From NCBI RefSeq assembly GCF_027627475.1, contig NZ_CP115484.1, forward strand, positions 4,382,501-4,446,500: 64,000 nt of DNA, given 5' to 3'. Shown piece by piece: positions 25,971 through 35,018 of this stretch. The notes under the pieces are model-generated. The model did not search any database and had not been told where the DNA came from. It was given only the letters and a program-made list of their open reading frames with translations. A program made the position numbers and the translations under genes. Position 1 is the first letter of the stretch; each line of letters starts with the position of its first letter. Source of the DNA: Paenibacillus sp. SYP-B4298. GTDB taxonomy: Bacteria; Bacillota; Bacilli; Paenibacillales; Paenibacillaceae.

Positions 25971-26135
25971 TAGGTCGTGTCTGAAAACCCGTTCAAGGGC
26001 ATCTCTCCCCGCCTTTTCGCCCCATGCTGCGTTGCTTTTTCTTGACGTACCCCCGGTACGCCTGCGAAAAAGCGCCTTGCCTGGAACGAAAATTCGGCCA
26101 GATCTGTTCCGTTCAGAGTTTTCAGACACGCCCTA
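25971..26135 (+). mobile_element. MITE-like element, copy 1 (165 bp)
   Basis: Terminal inverted repeats GGTCGTGTCTGAAAAC and (reverse complement of the other end) GGGCGTGTCTGAAAAC are flanked by TA on both sides, suggesting a TA target duplication. It has no coding capacity. Compared with copy 2, the left arm of the internal palindrome is altered (CTTGACGTACC instead of GCAGGCGCACC). Ends of this kind recall IS5-type elements, but the parent transposase is not in the window. Confidence 0.85.
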
Positions 26136-26397
26136 ACAATATTAACGATACCTGATGTTATCTGCTCGTGCTGCAAGGATAGAACAGCTGTGAGGCAACG
26201 GATGCTGGTGCGTTATGCAGCTCTCTCGCTCCAACTGCTGCCTCTCTTGTGAGAGCGCTACCGCTCTCTGGAACGCTCCTCCTGTGCCCCTGGGCCAAGC
26301 AAGCAGACTCTTCGCCAGCAAATACGGGGCAAGAGCAACCCGTACCCTAGTTGTCGATTGCGGCGCGGCATGACAGACGGTGAAAGGAGAACGACAA

Positions 26398-26730
26398 TTG
26401 TCTGCCAATAACTATGTTCCCAAGGAGCCTGTCGTCATAGAGTGCAATGTGGAGAAAACATTGGAGGTATTAAGCGGTAAATGGGCCTTTCTCGTGCTGC
26501 GCGAGCTGTTCTGCGGAACGAGGCGCTTCGCCGAGCTTCAGCGCTCCATCCCCGAGGTCAGCCCCCGCGCGCTCACCACGACGCTGCGCCACCTGGAGGA
26601 GAAAGGGGTGCTGGAGCGTGAGGTATTCCCTACTGTTCCCGTAACGGTCGAATATACGCTGACCCCCAAGGGGCAAGACCTGCACAATATATTGAAGGAA
26701 ATGAAGCTCTGGGCAGCCCGCTGGACGTAG
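26398..26730 (+). CDS. HxlR-family transcriptional regulator
   Basis: A protein of 110 residues with the HxlR winged-helix pattern: CNVEKTLEVLSGKWAFLVLREL, FAELQRSIPEVSPRALTTTLRHLEEKGVLER, then a wing with YTLTPKGQDL. Family members sense redox or electrophile signals. The single N-terminal Cys (IECNVEKTL) is at the place used for sensing in HypR- and YodB-type proteins, which is suggestive only. The start is TTG at 26398 with AAAGGAG 8 nt upstream. A longer open frame to 26380 is not needed. No adjacent target gene is obvious. Confidence 0.87.
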   Translation: MSANNYVPKEPVVIECNVEKTLEVLSGKWAFLVLRELFCGTRRFAELQRSIPEVSPRALTTTLRHLEEKGVLEREVFPTVPVTVEYTLTPKGQDLHNILKEMKLWAARWT

Positions 26731-26927
26731 CTGTAGCTGCCACTCAGTCACTCCCGAGCGTGCGCATGTACGAGCCCAGTTTGGATGGCTAAGCGATGCG
26801 CGACGCGCGCCTTGGCATTATGGCGCTACGGCATAGGCTACGTTCCGGTTTGCCAGGCCGCGCTATGGAGCAGCCTGAGCCTATCTATCCCCATTCTCGC
26901 CTAACGGCAACACCCCCAATGGCACAG

Positions 26928-26955
26928 AAAGCAGCAGGCAACCGCCTGCTGCTTT
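26928..26955. terminator. Bidirectional hairpin between the HxlR and PBP genes
   Basis: 12-bp perfect stem AAAGCAGCAGGC/GCCTGCTGCTTT with a 4-nt loop. TTT-rich on both sides, so it may end both convergent genes. The rest of 26731-27058 holds nothing else I can support. Confidence 0.65.
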
Positions 26956-27058
26956 CTTGTGCTCCGATCGAATACGGGGTTGAATGCGCGGTATCGCCTC
27001 CGGGCAGCAGACTGATCTTGCCCGAGCGTTGCTCGCCTGTCCTTAAATCCTCTGCGGC

Positions 27059-29338
27059 TTACTGCGCCCCGGGAGCAGACTGGCCGCTGGCCGTACCAGC
27101 AGTTCCTGGGACATTCGTCGTACTCTGACCGTTGGCGCTGCCATCCGCAGTGCTCTGTTGCCCGCCCGTTCCCTGCTCTCCGTCAGCGCCTGCCGCGCTG
27201 CCCGCATCGGCCGCTCCATCAGACTGCTTGCGTGTCGGGTTTTTGGGCGTGCCGGTCAAGCCGATCTCATCATCATACGCATCGAATATTTGCCGTGCGA
27301 TCGGCGCCGCGCCCAAGCCGCCATAGCCGCCATCCGGCACGACCACCGCCACCGCCAGCACCGGATTGTCCGCTGGCGCGTAGGCGATGAAGACCGCATT
27401 CTCCACCCGCTTGCGCTTGCCTACGTCCTGCTGGGACGTTCCTGTCTTCCGGTTGAAGCTATACGGGAATCCATTAAAGCCCTGGACAGACACCTGGGAC
27501 ATCCCCCGTTCGATTACCTCCCAATACGCATCTGGAATATCGACCTCATTGAGCACCTCGGGCGTATAGCCCTGCACCAGATTGCCCTTGGCATCACGAA
27601 TCTCATTGACGAATTGCGGCTTCATCCGTTTGCCGCGGTTCGCCAGCATGGTCGTATATTGCGCAAGCTGCAGTGCCGTGTATCGCCCCTGCTGACCGAA
27701 GGAAGCGAAGACGAGCGCCGCCTGGGCGCTGCCGCTGCTCTCGCTGAAGTAGTCCTTAACGCCCTTGGACTCGTTCGGCAGTCCGCTGCCGGTCAGCACG
27801 CCGAGCCCAAATTGCTCCATGTACCGATCCCAGATCTGCAGCCCCTCATCCCCCGGCTTCATGTACAGCCGGTTGCCAATCATCTCCGACATAAAGGCGT
27901 TGGAGGATTGTTTAATAGCTTCCCATGGTCTTAATAGTCCGTTAGCCTTGTTGCCCGCGTTGGAGACACTCGTCTTGTGACCCTCGCGCCCGAAGTAGAA
28001 CGCTCCGCGGTCGTAGTAGGTCGACTGCGGGGTGAACAGCTTCTCATTCAGCCCGAGCAGCACCGTCAGCGGCTTCTGTGTCGAGCCCAGGTAAACGAGA
28101 GACGAGGGATGGTTCTTGACCTCATTCGGGTCTTCATAATAAGGCATCGAGGTGCGGATGGTGCCGTTATTAATAAAGTATTGCAGATATTCAGACTGCT
28201 CCTTCGTAATGGTGCTCTGCCACACATTCGGATCATAGTCCGGCATGCTCGCCATCGCTACAACCTTGCCTGTCTTGACCTCCATCGCCACAGCGTAGCC
28301 GGTGCGCGCATATTTGGCACGCTCGCGCGGGTTGGAGGAGGTGCGAATCTTCTCCAGATGGTTCATTATCGCTTCTTCTGCCCGGAGCTGGACATTTTTG
28401 TCGATGGTCAGGAACAGGTTATTGCCCTTCTCTGGCGCAGTGAACTCCATCGGACCGATAATCCGGTTCATGCTGTCGACCGGGTAGCGCTTGACACCAT
28501 TCTTGCCGCGCAGCTCATCCTGATACATCAGCTCCAGCCCGTCATAGCCGACCCGTTCCTTATCCAGATACTGGTCAACCGGGTCGCGTGTGGAATTCTG
28601 CTGCTTGATTTCCTGATATTTCGTCAGGCCATTCTGCTCCTGATACAATGCATTAAAGCCCTTCATGTAGCCGACGAGCTGCACGGCCACCGTATCCTCG
28701 CTGTAGTGACGGATACTCTCCTCGATGATGTCCACTCCAGGGTACAGATCGGCATTCTCCATGAAATAGGCAATCTCTTCCTCGTTCACGCCGGCCTTGA
28801 TCCGACGCGGCTCGAAGACATAGGTAATTCTGCCCTTGATGTCCATCAGCTCATAGATTTTCTCCGCCGTCAGGTGCTCGCTGCTTGCCCCGTTAGCCTC
28901 GCTGCTGCCATCCTCTCCACCACTGGAATTTCCTGCGCTGCCGCTCGCGGCATCTTGGCCGTCCATGGCTTTGCTTGCGTTGCCCAGCTCCTCGAATGCC
29001 GCAGCCAAATGCCTGGCCATCTCGCGCGCACTATCCTCTGTGGTGTCAGGCTGAATGGTGTAATAGAGCGATTGCGTGGACGTCGAATAAGCGATTGGCT
29101 CACTATTCAGATCATAGATATTGCCCCGAATGGGCGGAATTTTGACATAGCGGGTGCCGATGCTGGTTACCTTCGCCCTCAGCTCGGGTCCCTCAACAAA
29201 CTGTAGAACGGCAAGACGAACGATGAGTACAGAGAATACAAAAAAAGTGAGGAAAAAGAATATATTTAAACGAAAGGAAAAGCTTCGTCGATTGGCAATA
29301 TCACGTTTTTTCTGCTCCTCAGAGCGCAATGGCTGCAT
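27059..29338 (-). CDS. Class B penicillin-binding protein (PBP2-like transpeptidase)
   Basis: A protein of 759 residues: short cytoplasmic start, one membrane helix (about 22-45), dimerisation domain, transpeptidase domain and a disordered tail. Active-site motifs are complete: Ser419-Thr-Gln-Lys422 (SxxK), Ser478-Ser-Asn480 (SxN) and Lys631-Thr-Gly633 (KTG). It crosslinks peptidoglycan outside the membrane, most likely in cell elongation. Two low-complexity stretches are unusual: a Gly/Ser/Glu/Ala insert near residues 125-153, and a Gly/Ala/Ser/Gln-rich C-terminal tail of about 65 residues. It is monocistronic, with GGGAGG upstream of the ATG at 29338. Confidence 0.93.
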   Translation of the reverse strand: MQPLRSEEQKKRDIANRRSFSFRLNIFFFLTFFVFSVLIVRLAVLQFVEGPELRAKVTSIGTRYVKIPPIRGNIYDLNSEPIAYSTSTQSLYYTIQPDTTEDSAREMARHLAAAFEELGNASKAMDGQDAASGSAGNSSGGEDGSSEANGASSEHLTAEKIYELMDIKGRITYVFEPRRIKAGVNEEEIAYFMENADLYPGVDIIEESIRHYSEDTVAVQLVGYMKGFNALYQEQNGLTKYQEIKQQNSTRDPVDQYLDKERVGYDGLELMYQDELRGKNGVKRYPVDSMNRIIGPMEFTAPEKGNNLFLTIDKNVQLRAEEAIMNHLEKIRTSSNPRERAKYARTGYAVAMEVKTGKVVAMASMPDYDPNVWQSTITKEQSEYLQYFINNGTIRTSMPYYEDPNEVKNHPSSLVYLGSTQKPLTVLLGLNEKLFTPQSTYYDRGAFYFGREGHKTSVSNAGNKANGLLRPWEAIKQSSNAFMSEMIGNRLYMKPGDEGLQIWDRYMEQFGLGVLTGSGLPNESKGVKDYFSESSGSAQAALVFASFGQQGRYTALQLAQYTTMLANRGKRMKPQFVNEIRDAKGNLVQGYTPEVLNEVDIPDAYWEVIERGMSQVSVQGFNGFPYSFNRKTGTSQQDVGKRKRVENAVFIAYAPADNPVLAVAVVVPDGGYGGLGAAPIARQIFDAYDDEIGLTGTPKNPTRKQSDGAADAGSAAGADGEQGTGGQQSTADGSANGQSTTNVPGTAGTASGQSAPGAQ

Positions 29339-29561
29339 GTTCCTTGGTACCTCCCTAACCTGTAAAGCTGTCTACTCCAGTATAAAGTAAATCGCCGTGA
29401 ACATCCACTCTATACCGTTAATCGTCCTCATGTTCTGAAAATACCTATAACGACCCTGTTTGTTGTATCACAGCAGCAAAGAGCAACACAGGTTACTAGC
29501 TTGCTCCCCTCCCTATAGAATAGTAGTCGCTCTGGGTCAGAAACATGCCTTCACGCATGAC

Positions 29562-29618
29562 AAAAACCCGAGTAAGGCATGCAATCCTCTCGATCAGATC
29601 GCCATGCCTCACTCGGGT
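29562..29618 (-). terminator. Terminator of the second KDPG aldolase gene
   Basis: ACCCGAGTAAGGCATG pairs with CATGCCTCACTCGGGT (one mismatch) around a long loop; the minus strand then reads GGGTTTTTGTC. Confidence 0.8.
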
Positions 29619-29664
29619 ATGCGTTGGTTGTCCTGCTCCATCCTAAGGAATGGAGTTAACAGGC

Positions 29665-30327
29665 TCAGCCCTTGGCAGCCTTGTAAGCAGCAATATATTG
29701 TGCAGCACGTTCAGCAATCAAAGCATAGTTCCCCTGCTTGACCGCAGCCGTCGTCAGATCGGAGCCGATACCGACAGCAACAGCCCCTGCCTTGATCCAT
29801 TCGCCGAGGTTGTCCAGCGATACGCCGCCTGTTGGCATAATGTTCGCCTGCGGCATAGGTCCTTTGATCGCCTTGATCATCGATGGCGAGTACAGGTTGC
29901 CCGGGAACAGCTTCACAATGTCAACGCCCAGCTCCAGCGCCTCCTGAATCTCCTTGACGGTCATTACACCCGGCATGACCGGCACGCGGTAGCGGTTGCA
30001 CAACGTAACAGTCGCAGGATTCAAAGATGGCCCGACGACAAATTCTGAACCGCTCAGAATAGCAGCGCGCGCTGTCTCAGGGTCCAGCACCGTACCGACG
30101 CCGATAATCGCATATTTGGATGGGTCCGAGGTGGTGCTTGAATATTTGGCAGCCAGCTTCTCGATCGCACGCAGCGCGAAAGGCACCGTCATCGTAATCT
30201 CGATTACTTTGATTCCGCCGGCAATCGATTGCTCTGCCATCTCTACCACTTCATCCGGGGTGTCCCCACGCAGTACGGCTACTACACCTTCCTCAGCAAC
30301 CTGCTGGACAAGCTTCAATTTCTTCAT
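29665..30327 (-). CDS. KDPG/KHG aldolase, copy 2
   Basis: A protein of 220 residues of the class I KDPG aldolase family. Glu43 (KVIEITMTVPF) and the Schiff-base Lys139 (GVDIVKLFPGN) are present, with PTGGVSLDN for phosphate binding. GGGGGAGG is 8 nt before the ATG at 30327. It differs clearly from the copy at 10473-11132, so the two are old paralogues and not a recent duplication; different sugar-acid substrates are possible. No kinase or dehydratase of a sugar-acid pathway is adjacent. Confidence 0.9.
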   Translation of the reverse strand: MKKLKLVQQVAEEGVVAVLRGDTPDEVVEMAEQSIAGGIKVIEITMTVPFALRAIEKLAAKYSSTTSDPSKYAIIGVGTVLDPETARAAILSGSEFVVGPSLNPATVTLCNRYRVPVMPGVMTVKEIQEALELGVDIVKLFPGNLYSPSMIKAIKGPMPQANIMPTGGVSLDNLGEWIKAGAVAVGIGSDLTTAAVKQGNYALIAERAAQYIAAYKAAKG

Positions 30328-30472
30328 CCTTATTGCCTCCCCCTAATAATTGGACACACGACCTGATTATAGCCTAGAGATCGAGGGAAGGGAAGCATGG
30401 AATCCACCTGGCATCTGGATGACAGGACTGCCACCGAGCAGACGCCCTGCGCCACCAGCCACTTTACAATGA

Positions 30473-31888
30473 TCAGCTCCAGGCATCGGCCAGTCGGGAC
30501 ACGCCCTCTCCGATCTGAGACACCGTAAGCCCCCCATAGCCCAGCAGCACGGTACCCTCAGCCGCCCGCTCAGGCAACAGTGCATACGGAGAGACGGGAT
30601 ATACGCTAACCCCATGCTGCCTTGCACGCTCAATGAGATCGTGCTCGCTCCGCGATCTGTGATCACGGAGCAGCAGATGCAGCCCCGAAGCGGCGCCAAT
30701 CATATCCATCTGCTCCCCTAGCAGACTTGCGATCCGCGAGGTGATAGCCTGCTGCTTCGTCTGATAGAGCGCCCGCATTCTCCGAATATGGCGCGACAGA
30801 TCGCCAGAGGCCATGAACTCGCTAAGAGCATGCTGAAATATCGGAGAGGCCAACTGGTCGTACCGCTGGGCAAACGCCCCAAACTTGTCCATCAGCCGCG
30901 GCGGCAGCACCATGTAGCTGATGCGGATGGCCGGAGTCAGCACACGCGAGAAGGTGCCTATATAGACGACGCTCCCCGTCTCATCCATGCTCTGCAAGGA
31001 AGGGATCGGCCTGCCGCCGTACCGAAACTCACCATCATAGTCATTCTCGATGATCAGGCTGCCGCTGTGCGAGGCCCAATCCAGCAGTTGGAGCCGCTTG
31101 CCTGCCGACAGTGTCATCCCATAGGGGAATTGATGCGATGGGGTCACATACACAGCCTGCGCGCCACTCTCCACCACCTCCTCGATGCGGATGCCATCGT
31201 CCTCCAGACACAGTGGACGACAGTCGAAGCGGAAGCGGGCGAGCAGTGCCCGGATGCCTTCATTGACCGCCTCCTCGGCAGCAAGTCGCTGCACCTCGCC
31301 CTCCAGCAACTGGAACAGCAGATCGAGCGAATGGTATGTCCCGGCCCCAATCACGATCTGATCCGGCGAGCAGCGCACGCCGCGCATCTGATGCAGGTAG
31401 GCTGCGATCTCACGGCGCAGCTCAGGCTCCCCCTGCAGCTCGCCGTACAACAGCAGGCGGCCTCCGTCCTGCTTCATGCAGCGGCTAAGCCACCTGTGCC
31501 ACCTGGAGATGGGGAATTGACTCGTATCGACACTGCCATAGCCGAAGTCATATTCGATCGGATCGCTGTGACGGGCATGATAGGTGTGCAAGGGCGCGGA
31601 TGTCCTGGACGGCGATTCTCTCATTGCAGACGAGCGCTCTTGCAACTGTGAAGCATAGTAGCCGCTGCGTGGACGGCTATGAAGGTAGCCTTCAGCCTGC
31701 AATTGCTCGTAGGCCTGGGCAACCGGCGTGCGGCTGAGGCGCAGATGCGCTGCGAGGCTGCGAATAGAGGGCAGGCGTGTACCCGGCGGAATGGCTCCGC
31801 TCAGCAGCTCTGCGCGCAAATAACGATACAACTGCACGAATAATGGTGCATCGGCCGATTCGTCTAACGTTGGCGTTAATTCCAGCAT
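30473..31888 (-). CDS. MocR-type regulator (GntR HTH plus aminotransferase fold) lacking the PLP lysine
   Basis: A protein of 471 residues. Residues about 1-80 are a GntR winged HTH (PGTRLPSIRSLAAHLRLSRTPVAQAYEQL). The rest is an aminotransferase class I fold with IVIGAGTYHSLDLL, VYVTPSHQFPYG and the ENDYDGEFRY aspartate. At the PLP-lysine position the sequence is GTFSRVLTP, with Arg315 (codon CGT) in place of the lysine in GTFSK, so it cannot form the internal aldimine. It may sense a different ligand or bind PLP noncovalently. The start is the ATG at 31888 (AAGGAGG 8 nt upstream), not the ATG at 31915. It is divergent from the aminotransferase gene at 32030, its likely target. Confidence 0.85.
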   Translation of the reverse strand: MLELTPTLDESADAPLFVQLYRYLRAELLSGAIPPGTRLPSIRSLAAHLRLSRTPVAQAYEQLQAEGYLHSRPRSGYYASQLQERSSAMRESPSRTSAPLHTYHARHSDPIEYDFGYGSVDTSQFPISRWHRWLSRCMKQDGGRLLLYGELQGEPELRREIAAYLHQMRGVRCSPDQIVIGAGTYHSLDLLFQLLEGEVQRLAAEEAVNEGIRALLARFRFDCRPLCLEDDGIRIEEVVESGAQAVYVTPSHQFPYGMTLSAGKRLQLLDWASHSGSLIIENDYDGEFRYGGRPIPSLQSMDETGSVVYIGTFSRVLTPAIRISYMVLPPRLMDKFGAFAQRYDQLASPIFQHALSEFMASGDLSRHIRRMRALYQTKQQAITSRIASLLGEQMDMIGAASGLHLLLRDHRSRSEHDLIERARQHGVSVYPVSPYALLPERAAEGTVLLGYGGLTVSQIGEGVSRLADAWS

Positions 31889-32029
31889 CGTTCCTGCCTC
31901 CTTGCTAGTATTCATCTGTCATTTTAATTTCGTCAATTTTGTACATTTCCTTAAAGCCATGAAACACGTACACTTATCGTATCATCTAGGCTGGCCAGCC
32001 GCTATCCCTATACAGGAGGCGTTCTACCG
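31889..32029. promoter_or_regulatory. Divergent control region between the MocR-type gene and hisC
   Basis: A short AT-rich region with repeated GTAC-containing half-sites (TTGTACA near 31939, CGTACAC near 31969). These are candidates for the direct-repeat sites bound by MocR proteins. No promoter hexamers were assigned with confidence. Confidence 0.3.
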
Positions 32030-33106
32030 ATGAACCTGACCCAATACACCTTGCCGCATATTGAGCGGCTTCAGCCCTATATTCCTGGCACCCAGCCCGC
32101 TAGCGGATTAACGGTTGCCAGACTGCACCAAAATGAGCATCCTTATCCTCCCTCCCCCTTCGTCCTGCAGGCGTTGCAGGATTTGGGGAGCGAGCTGATC
32201 CGCTGCTATCCGCATTCACAGGGGGGCGAGCTAAGAGAAGCCTTGGGGGCTCACTACGGTGTCAGCGCAGAGCAAGTGCTGTGCGGCAATGGCTCCAGCG
32301 AGCTGATCCAGCTTATCTACCGCGCCTTCATCGGGCTGGGGGGGAAGGCGGTTATCCCTTACCCCACCTTTGCCTTGTACGATAATGCAGCAGCCGCATG
32401 GCAGTCCGAGGTGGTGCGTGTGGCTGCCCGACCCGACTTTACGATTGATACAGAGGAGCTGGCGGCAGCGGCCTGCGATGCCCGCGCCATCTTCCTCGTC
32501 AATCCAGGCGCTCCTACCGGCCTGCTGCTGTCTGCTGAGCAGGTTGAACGGCTGGCCAGGAGCACCTCGGCGCTCGTCATTATCGATGAAGCTTACATGG
32601 ATTTCGCAGATTCGGATCAATCCGTCATTCGTCTTATCCATGAGCTGCCTAATCTGCTGGTGCTACGCACCTTCTCCAAGGCTTATGCGCTCGCTGGAGC
32701 TCGCGTCGGCTGTGTCTTCGGAGGACGAGCGTTGATTCGCGGTCTGGAGAAGATCAAAGGTGTCTATCCTCTGAATGCTCTAAGCCAGCGGCTGGCGATT
32801 GCAGCCCTCGCCGATCAGCCTCATATGAGACGGGGAGCGGAGGAGATCCGTCAGACGCGCGCCTCATTCAGCCTGGCGCTGCGGGCAGCAGGCTGGGCCG
32901 TGCTGCCCTCACAGGGCAACTTCGTGCTCTGCACGCCTCCGCCACAGGCTGTAAATGCAGCTACACTGGCAGAGCGTCTGGAGCAGAACGGCATCTACGT
33001 GCGTCATTTCCGGGCAGATCGGCTCGAGGACAAGCTGCGTATCAGCATCGGTACTTCGGAGCAGATGGAGCATATGCTTGTCGTAACCAGCCGTTTGCTC
33101 GCATAG
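32030..33106 (+). CDS. hisC: Histidinol-phosphate aminotransferase (HisC-like)
   Basis: A protein of 358 residues. The HisC-type N-terminus (LPHIERLQPYIPG), the substrate loop RLHQNEHPYPP, GNGSSELI for PLP phosphate, the VNPGAPTG loop, DEAYMDFA and the PLP lysine in RTFSKAYALAGARVG are all present. It transfers an amino group between histidinol phosphate (or an aromatic amino acid) and 2-oxoglutarate. Isolated HisC copies outside his operons often serve aromatic amino acids, so the gene name is tentative. AGGAGG precedes the ATG. The divergent MocR-type gene suggests local regulation. Confidence 0.85.
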   Translation: MNLTQYTLPHIERLQPYIPGTQPASGLTVARLHQNEHPYPPSPFVLQALQDLGSELIRCYPHSQGGELREALGAHYGVSAEQVLCGNGSSELIQLIYRAFIGLGGKAVIPYPTFALYDNAAAAWQSEVVRVAARPDFTIDTEELAAAACDARAIFLVNPGAPTGLLLSAEQVERLARSTSALVIIDEAYMDFADSDQSVIRLIHELPNLLVLRTFSKAYALAGARVGCVFGGRALIRGLEKIKGVYPLNALSQRLAIAALADQPHMRRGAEEIRQTRASFSLALRAAGWAVLPSQGNFVLCTPPPQAVNAATLAERLEQNGIYVRHFRADRLEDKLRISIGTSEQMEHMLVVTSRLLA

Positions 33107-33335
33107 AGCATGACTTGGGAGCAGCGTCACGTTGTGATTCCCCCAACCGCCGTATGCAGCGACGCACCGCGTGCCGAGAGCTGAACGCACCAGCCTTCGG
33201 CACAAGAGCAGGGCTGTAAGACAAGCGCAGCGCTTCATGCGTGGAGCCTTCCGGTCAAAGGCCGCTAGCGTTAGAATCAGCATCACGGCTCGTTATGCAG
33301 ATGAAGAGCAGCATGCCTATTTTTGCGAGAGACAG

Positions 33336-33364
33336 TTGACATTTGCGCAGGACAGGAGTATAAA
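33336..33364 (+). promoter_or_regulatory. Sigma-A promoter of the ilvA T-box transcript
   Basis: TTGACA (33336-33341) and TATAAA (33359-33364) with a 17-bp spacer. Transcription should begin near 33371, just before the T-box leader. Confidence 0.75.
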
Positions 33365-33370
33365 GAGGGT

Positions 33371-33691
33371 AATAATTCATTGACGGGAACACATCGATCA
33401 TGCCATGAGCATCCCCCAGAGAGCCGGTTCATGCTGGAAGCCGGCGGTTGCAGGCAGGTATGGTATCCTCCCCGAGAAGCCCCACTGAACTTTGGCAGGA
33501 CGCATGGCTGAGCTTTGCGCGCCAGACTGTAAGCTGCGGACGGCTGTCCCCCGTTACAGGGAACACGTATGCATGTACGTTGCAGAGTGCTGGCGCTTCC
33601 TTGACTATCGAATGGATATGTAGAGGCTGAGGCTGGAATTAGGGTGGTTACGCGAGTTCGAATCTCGTCCCTTGAGGGGCGGGATTTTTTT
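33371..33691 (+). promoter_or_regulatory. T-box riboswitch (tRNA-Ile type) in front of ilvA
   Basis: A leader of about 320 nt. Stem I is closed by TTCA...GGG (from 33378) against CCC...TGAA (near 33484). The distal AG-bulge/loop block is AGAGAGCCGG...GCTGGAAGCCGG. The upper helix ATCATGCC/GGTATGGT is followed at once by ATC (33465-33467), read here as the isoleucine specifier. The T-box motif is AGGGTGGTTACGCG (33641-33654), differing at two places from the consensus. A terminator stem ATCTCGTCCC/GGGGCGGGAT (33662-33685) ends in seven T. Uncharged tRNA-Ile should stabilise the antiterminator and switch on ilvA. Confidence 0.85.
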
Positions 33692-33736
33692 GCATTTAAC
33701 AATAAATCATATACAGATGGGTAGGAGGAACAATCC

Positions 33737-35005
33737 ATGGAGCACCAAACGAACGCGGCACATCGCGTGCCCTTAGAGGATATTGTATTTGCCCAGCATC
33801 AGTTGAAGGATGTCGTCATTCGCACCCCGCTTCAGCATAGCCGCGTGCTGTCTGAACGGTACGGCTGCCGCGTCCTGCTCAAGCGCGAGGATCTGCAGGT
33901 CGTCCGCTCCTTCAAGCTGCGCGGCGCCTATTACCTGATGAAATCCTTATCCGCTGCCGCCCCGCTCCACGGCGTCGTCTGCGCGAGCGCAGGCAACCAC
34001 GCGCAGGGCGTGGCATACTCATGCCAGACTCTTGGCATTCCCGGCAAAATCTATATGCCCAGCACCACTCCGCGTCAAAAGGTGAATCAGGTGCGGTTCT
34101 TCGGCGGAAGCATGGTTGAGGTCATTCTTGTGGGGGATACATTCGATGATGCTTATGCCGAGGCCATCGCCGCCAGCGAGCGGGAGCAGATGCCCTTCAT
34201 TCATCCGTTCGATGACCCTAAGATTATAGCGGGCAATGGAACGGTAGGGATGGAGATACTGGAGCAGTCCGATACTGTGCCCGACTATATCTTCGTGACC
34301 GTCGGCGGGGGCGGGCTGGCGGCTGGCGTCGGCTCCTATGTGAAGCCAGTACAGCCCCAGGTGAAGCTGATCGGCGTGGAGCCGGAGGGGGCTCCATCGA
34401 TGAAGATATCCCGTGAACGGGGCGAGGTAACGGCACTGGAGGAGATTGACAAATTCGTAGACGGTGCGGCTGTCAAGCGGGTGGGCGATCTGACATTTGA
34501 ACTGTGCAGCCACTACCTGGACGATGTCATTACTGTAGCCGAGGGTCGCATCTGCACGATTATGCTGGACTTGTATAACGAGAGCGCAATTGTTGCCGAG
34601 CCGGCAGGAGCAACAGCGATCGCCGCATTGGAGCCATACCGTGAGCAGATCGCCGGCAAGACCGTGGTCTGTGTCGTGAGCGGGGGCAACAATGACGTGG
34701 ATCGCATGCAGGAGATCAAGGAGCGCTCCATGGTCTATGAGGGCTTGAAGCATTACTTCATGGTGAACTTCCCGCAGCGTGCCGGCGCCTTGCGCGAGTT
34801 CCTGGATGATGTGCTGGGGCCAGACGACGATATAACGCGCTTCGAATATACGAAGAAGACGAACAAGGACAACGGCCCGGCGCTTGTGGGTCTGGAGCTG
34901 AAGCAGCGCAGTGACTACGAGCCGCTCATTGCCAGGATGCACGCGAAGGGGCTGCAGTTCACCGAATTGAACAAAGACCCGCTGTTGTTCAACCTACTAA
35001 TATAG
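33737..35005 (+). CDS. ilvA: Threonine deaminase (threonine ammonia-lyase) IlvA
   Basis: A protein of 422 residues. It is PLP-dependent and converts L-threonine to 2-oxobutanoate, the first step to isoleucine. The PLP lysine is Lys60 in RSFKLRGAYY, the phosphate loop is TVGGGGLAAGVG, and the serine-type loop is CASAGNHAQGVAYS. The C-terminal ~85 residues (VNFPQRAGALREFLDDVLG ...) form a single ACT-like regulatory domain, as in the Bacillus-type biosynthetic enzyme. GTAGGAGG precedes the ATG. Expression is governed by the isoleucine T-box leader. Confidence 0.95.
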   Translation: MEHQTNAAHRVPLEDIVFAQHQLKDVVIRTPLQHSRVLSERYGCRVLLKREDLQVVRSFKLRGAYYLMKSLSAAAPLHGVVCASAGNHAQGVAYSCQTLGIPGKIYMPSTTPRQKVNQVRFFGGSMVEVILVGDTFDDAYAEAIAASEREQMPFIHPFDDPKIIAGNGTVGMEILEQSDTVPDYIFVTVGGGGLAAGVGSYVKPVQPQVKLIGVEPEGAPSMKISRERGEVTALEEIDKFVDGAAVKRVGDLTFELCSHYLDDVITVAEGRICTIMLDLYNESAIVAEPAGATAIAALEPYREQIAGKTVVCVVSGGNNDVDRMQEIKERSMVYEGLKHYFMVNFPQRAGALREFLDDVLGPDDDITRFEYTKKTNKDNGPALVGLELKQRSDYEPLIARMHAKGLQFTELNKDPLLFNLLI

Positions 35006-35018
35006 CCGCCCTCTCCCG

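Noticed and set aside
27977-29206. 409-codon plus-strand frame over the PBP gene
   Set aside because: It is a shadow of the well-supported transpeptidase on the other strand and shows no family motif.
33641-33672. tRNA-like GTTCGAATC sequence near the ilvA leader
   Set aside because: It is part of the T-box antiterminator/terminator stems; no acceptor, D or anticodon arms can be built around it.
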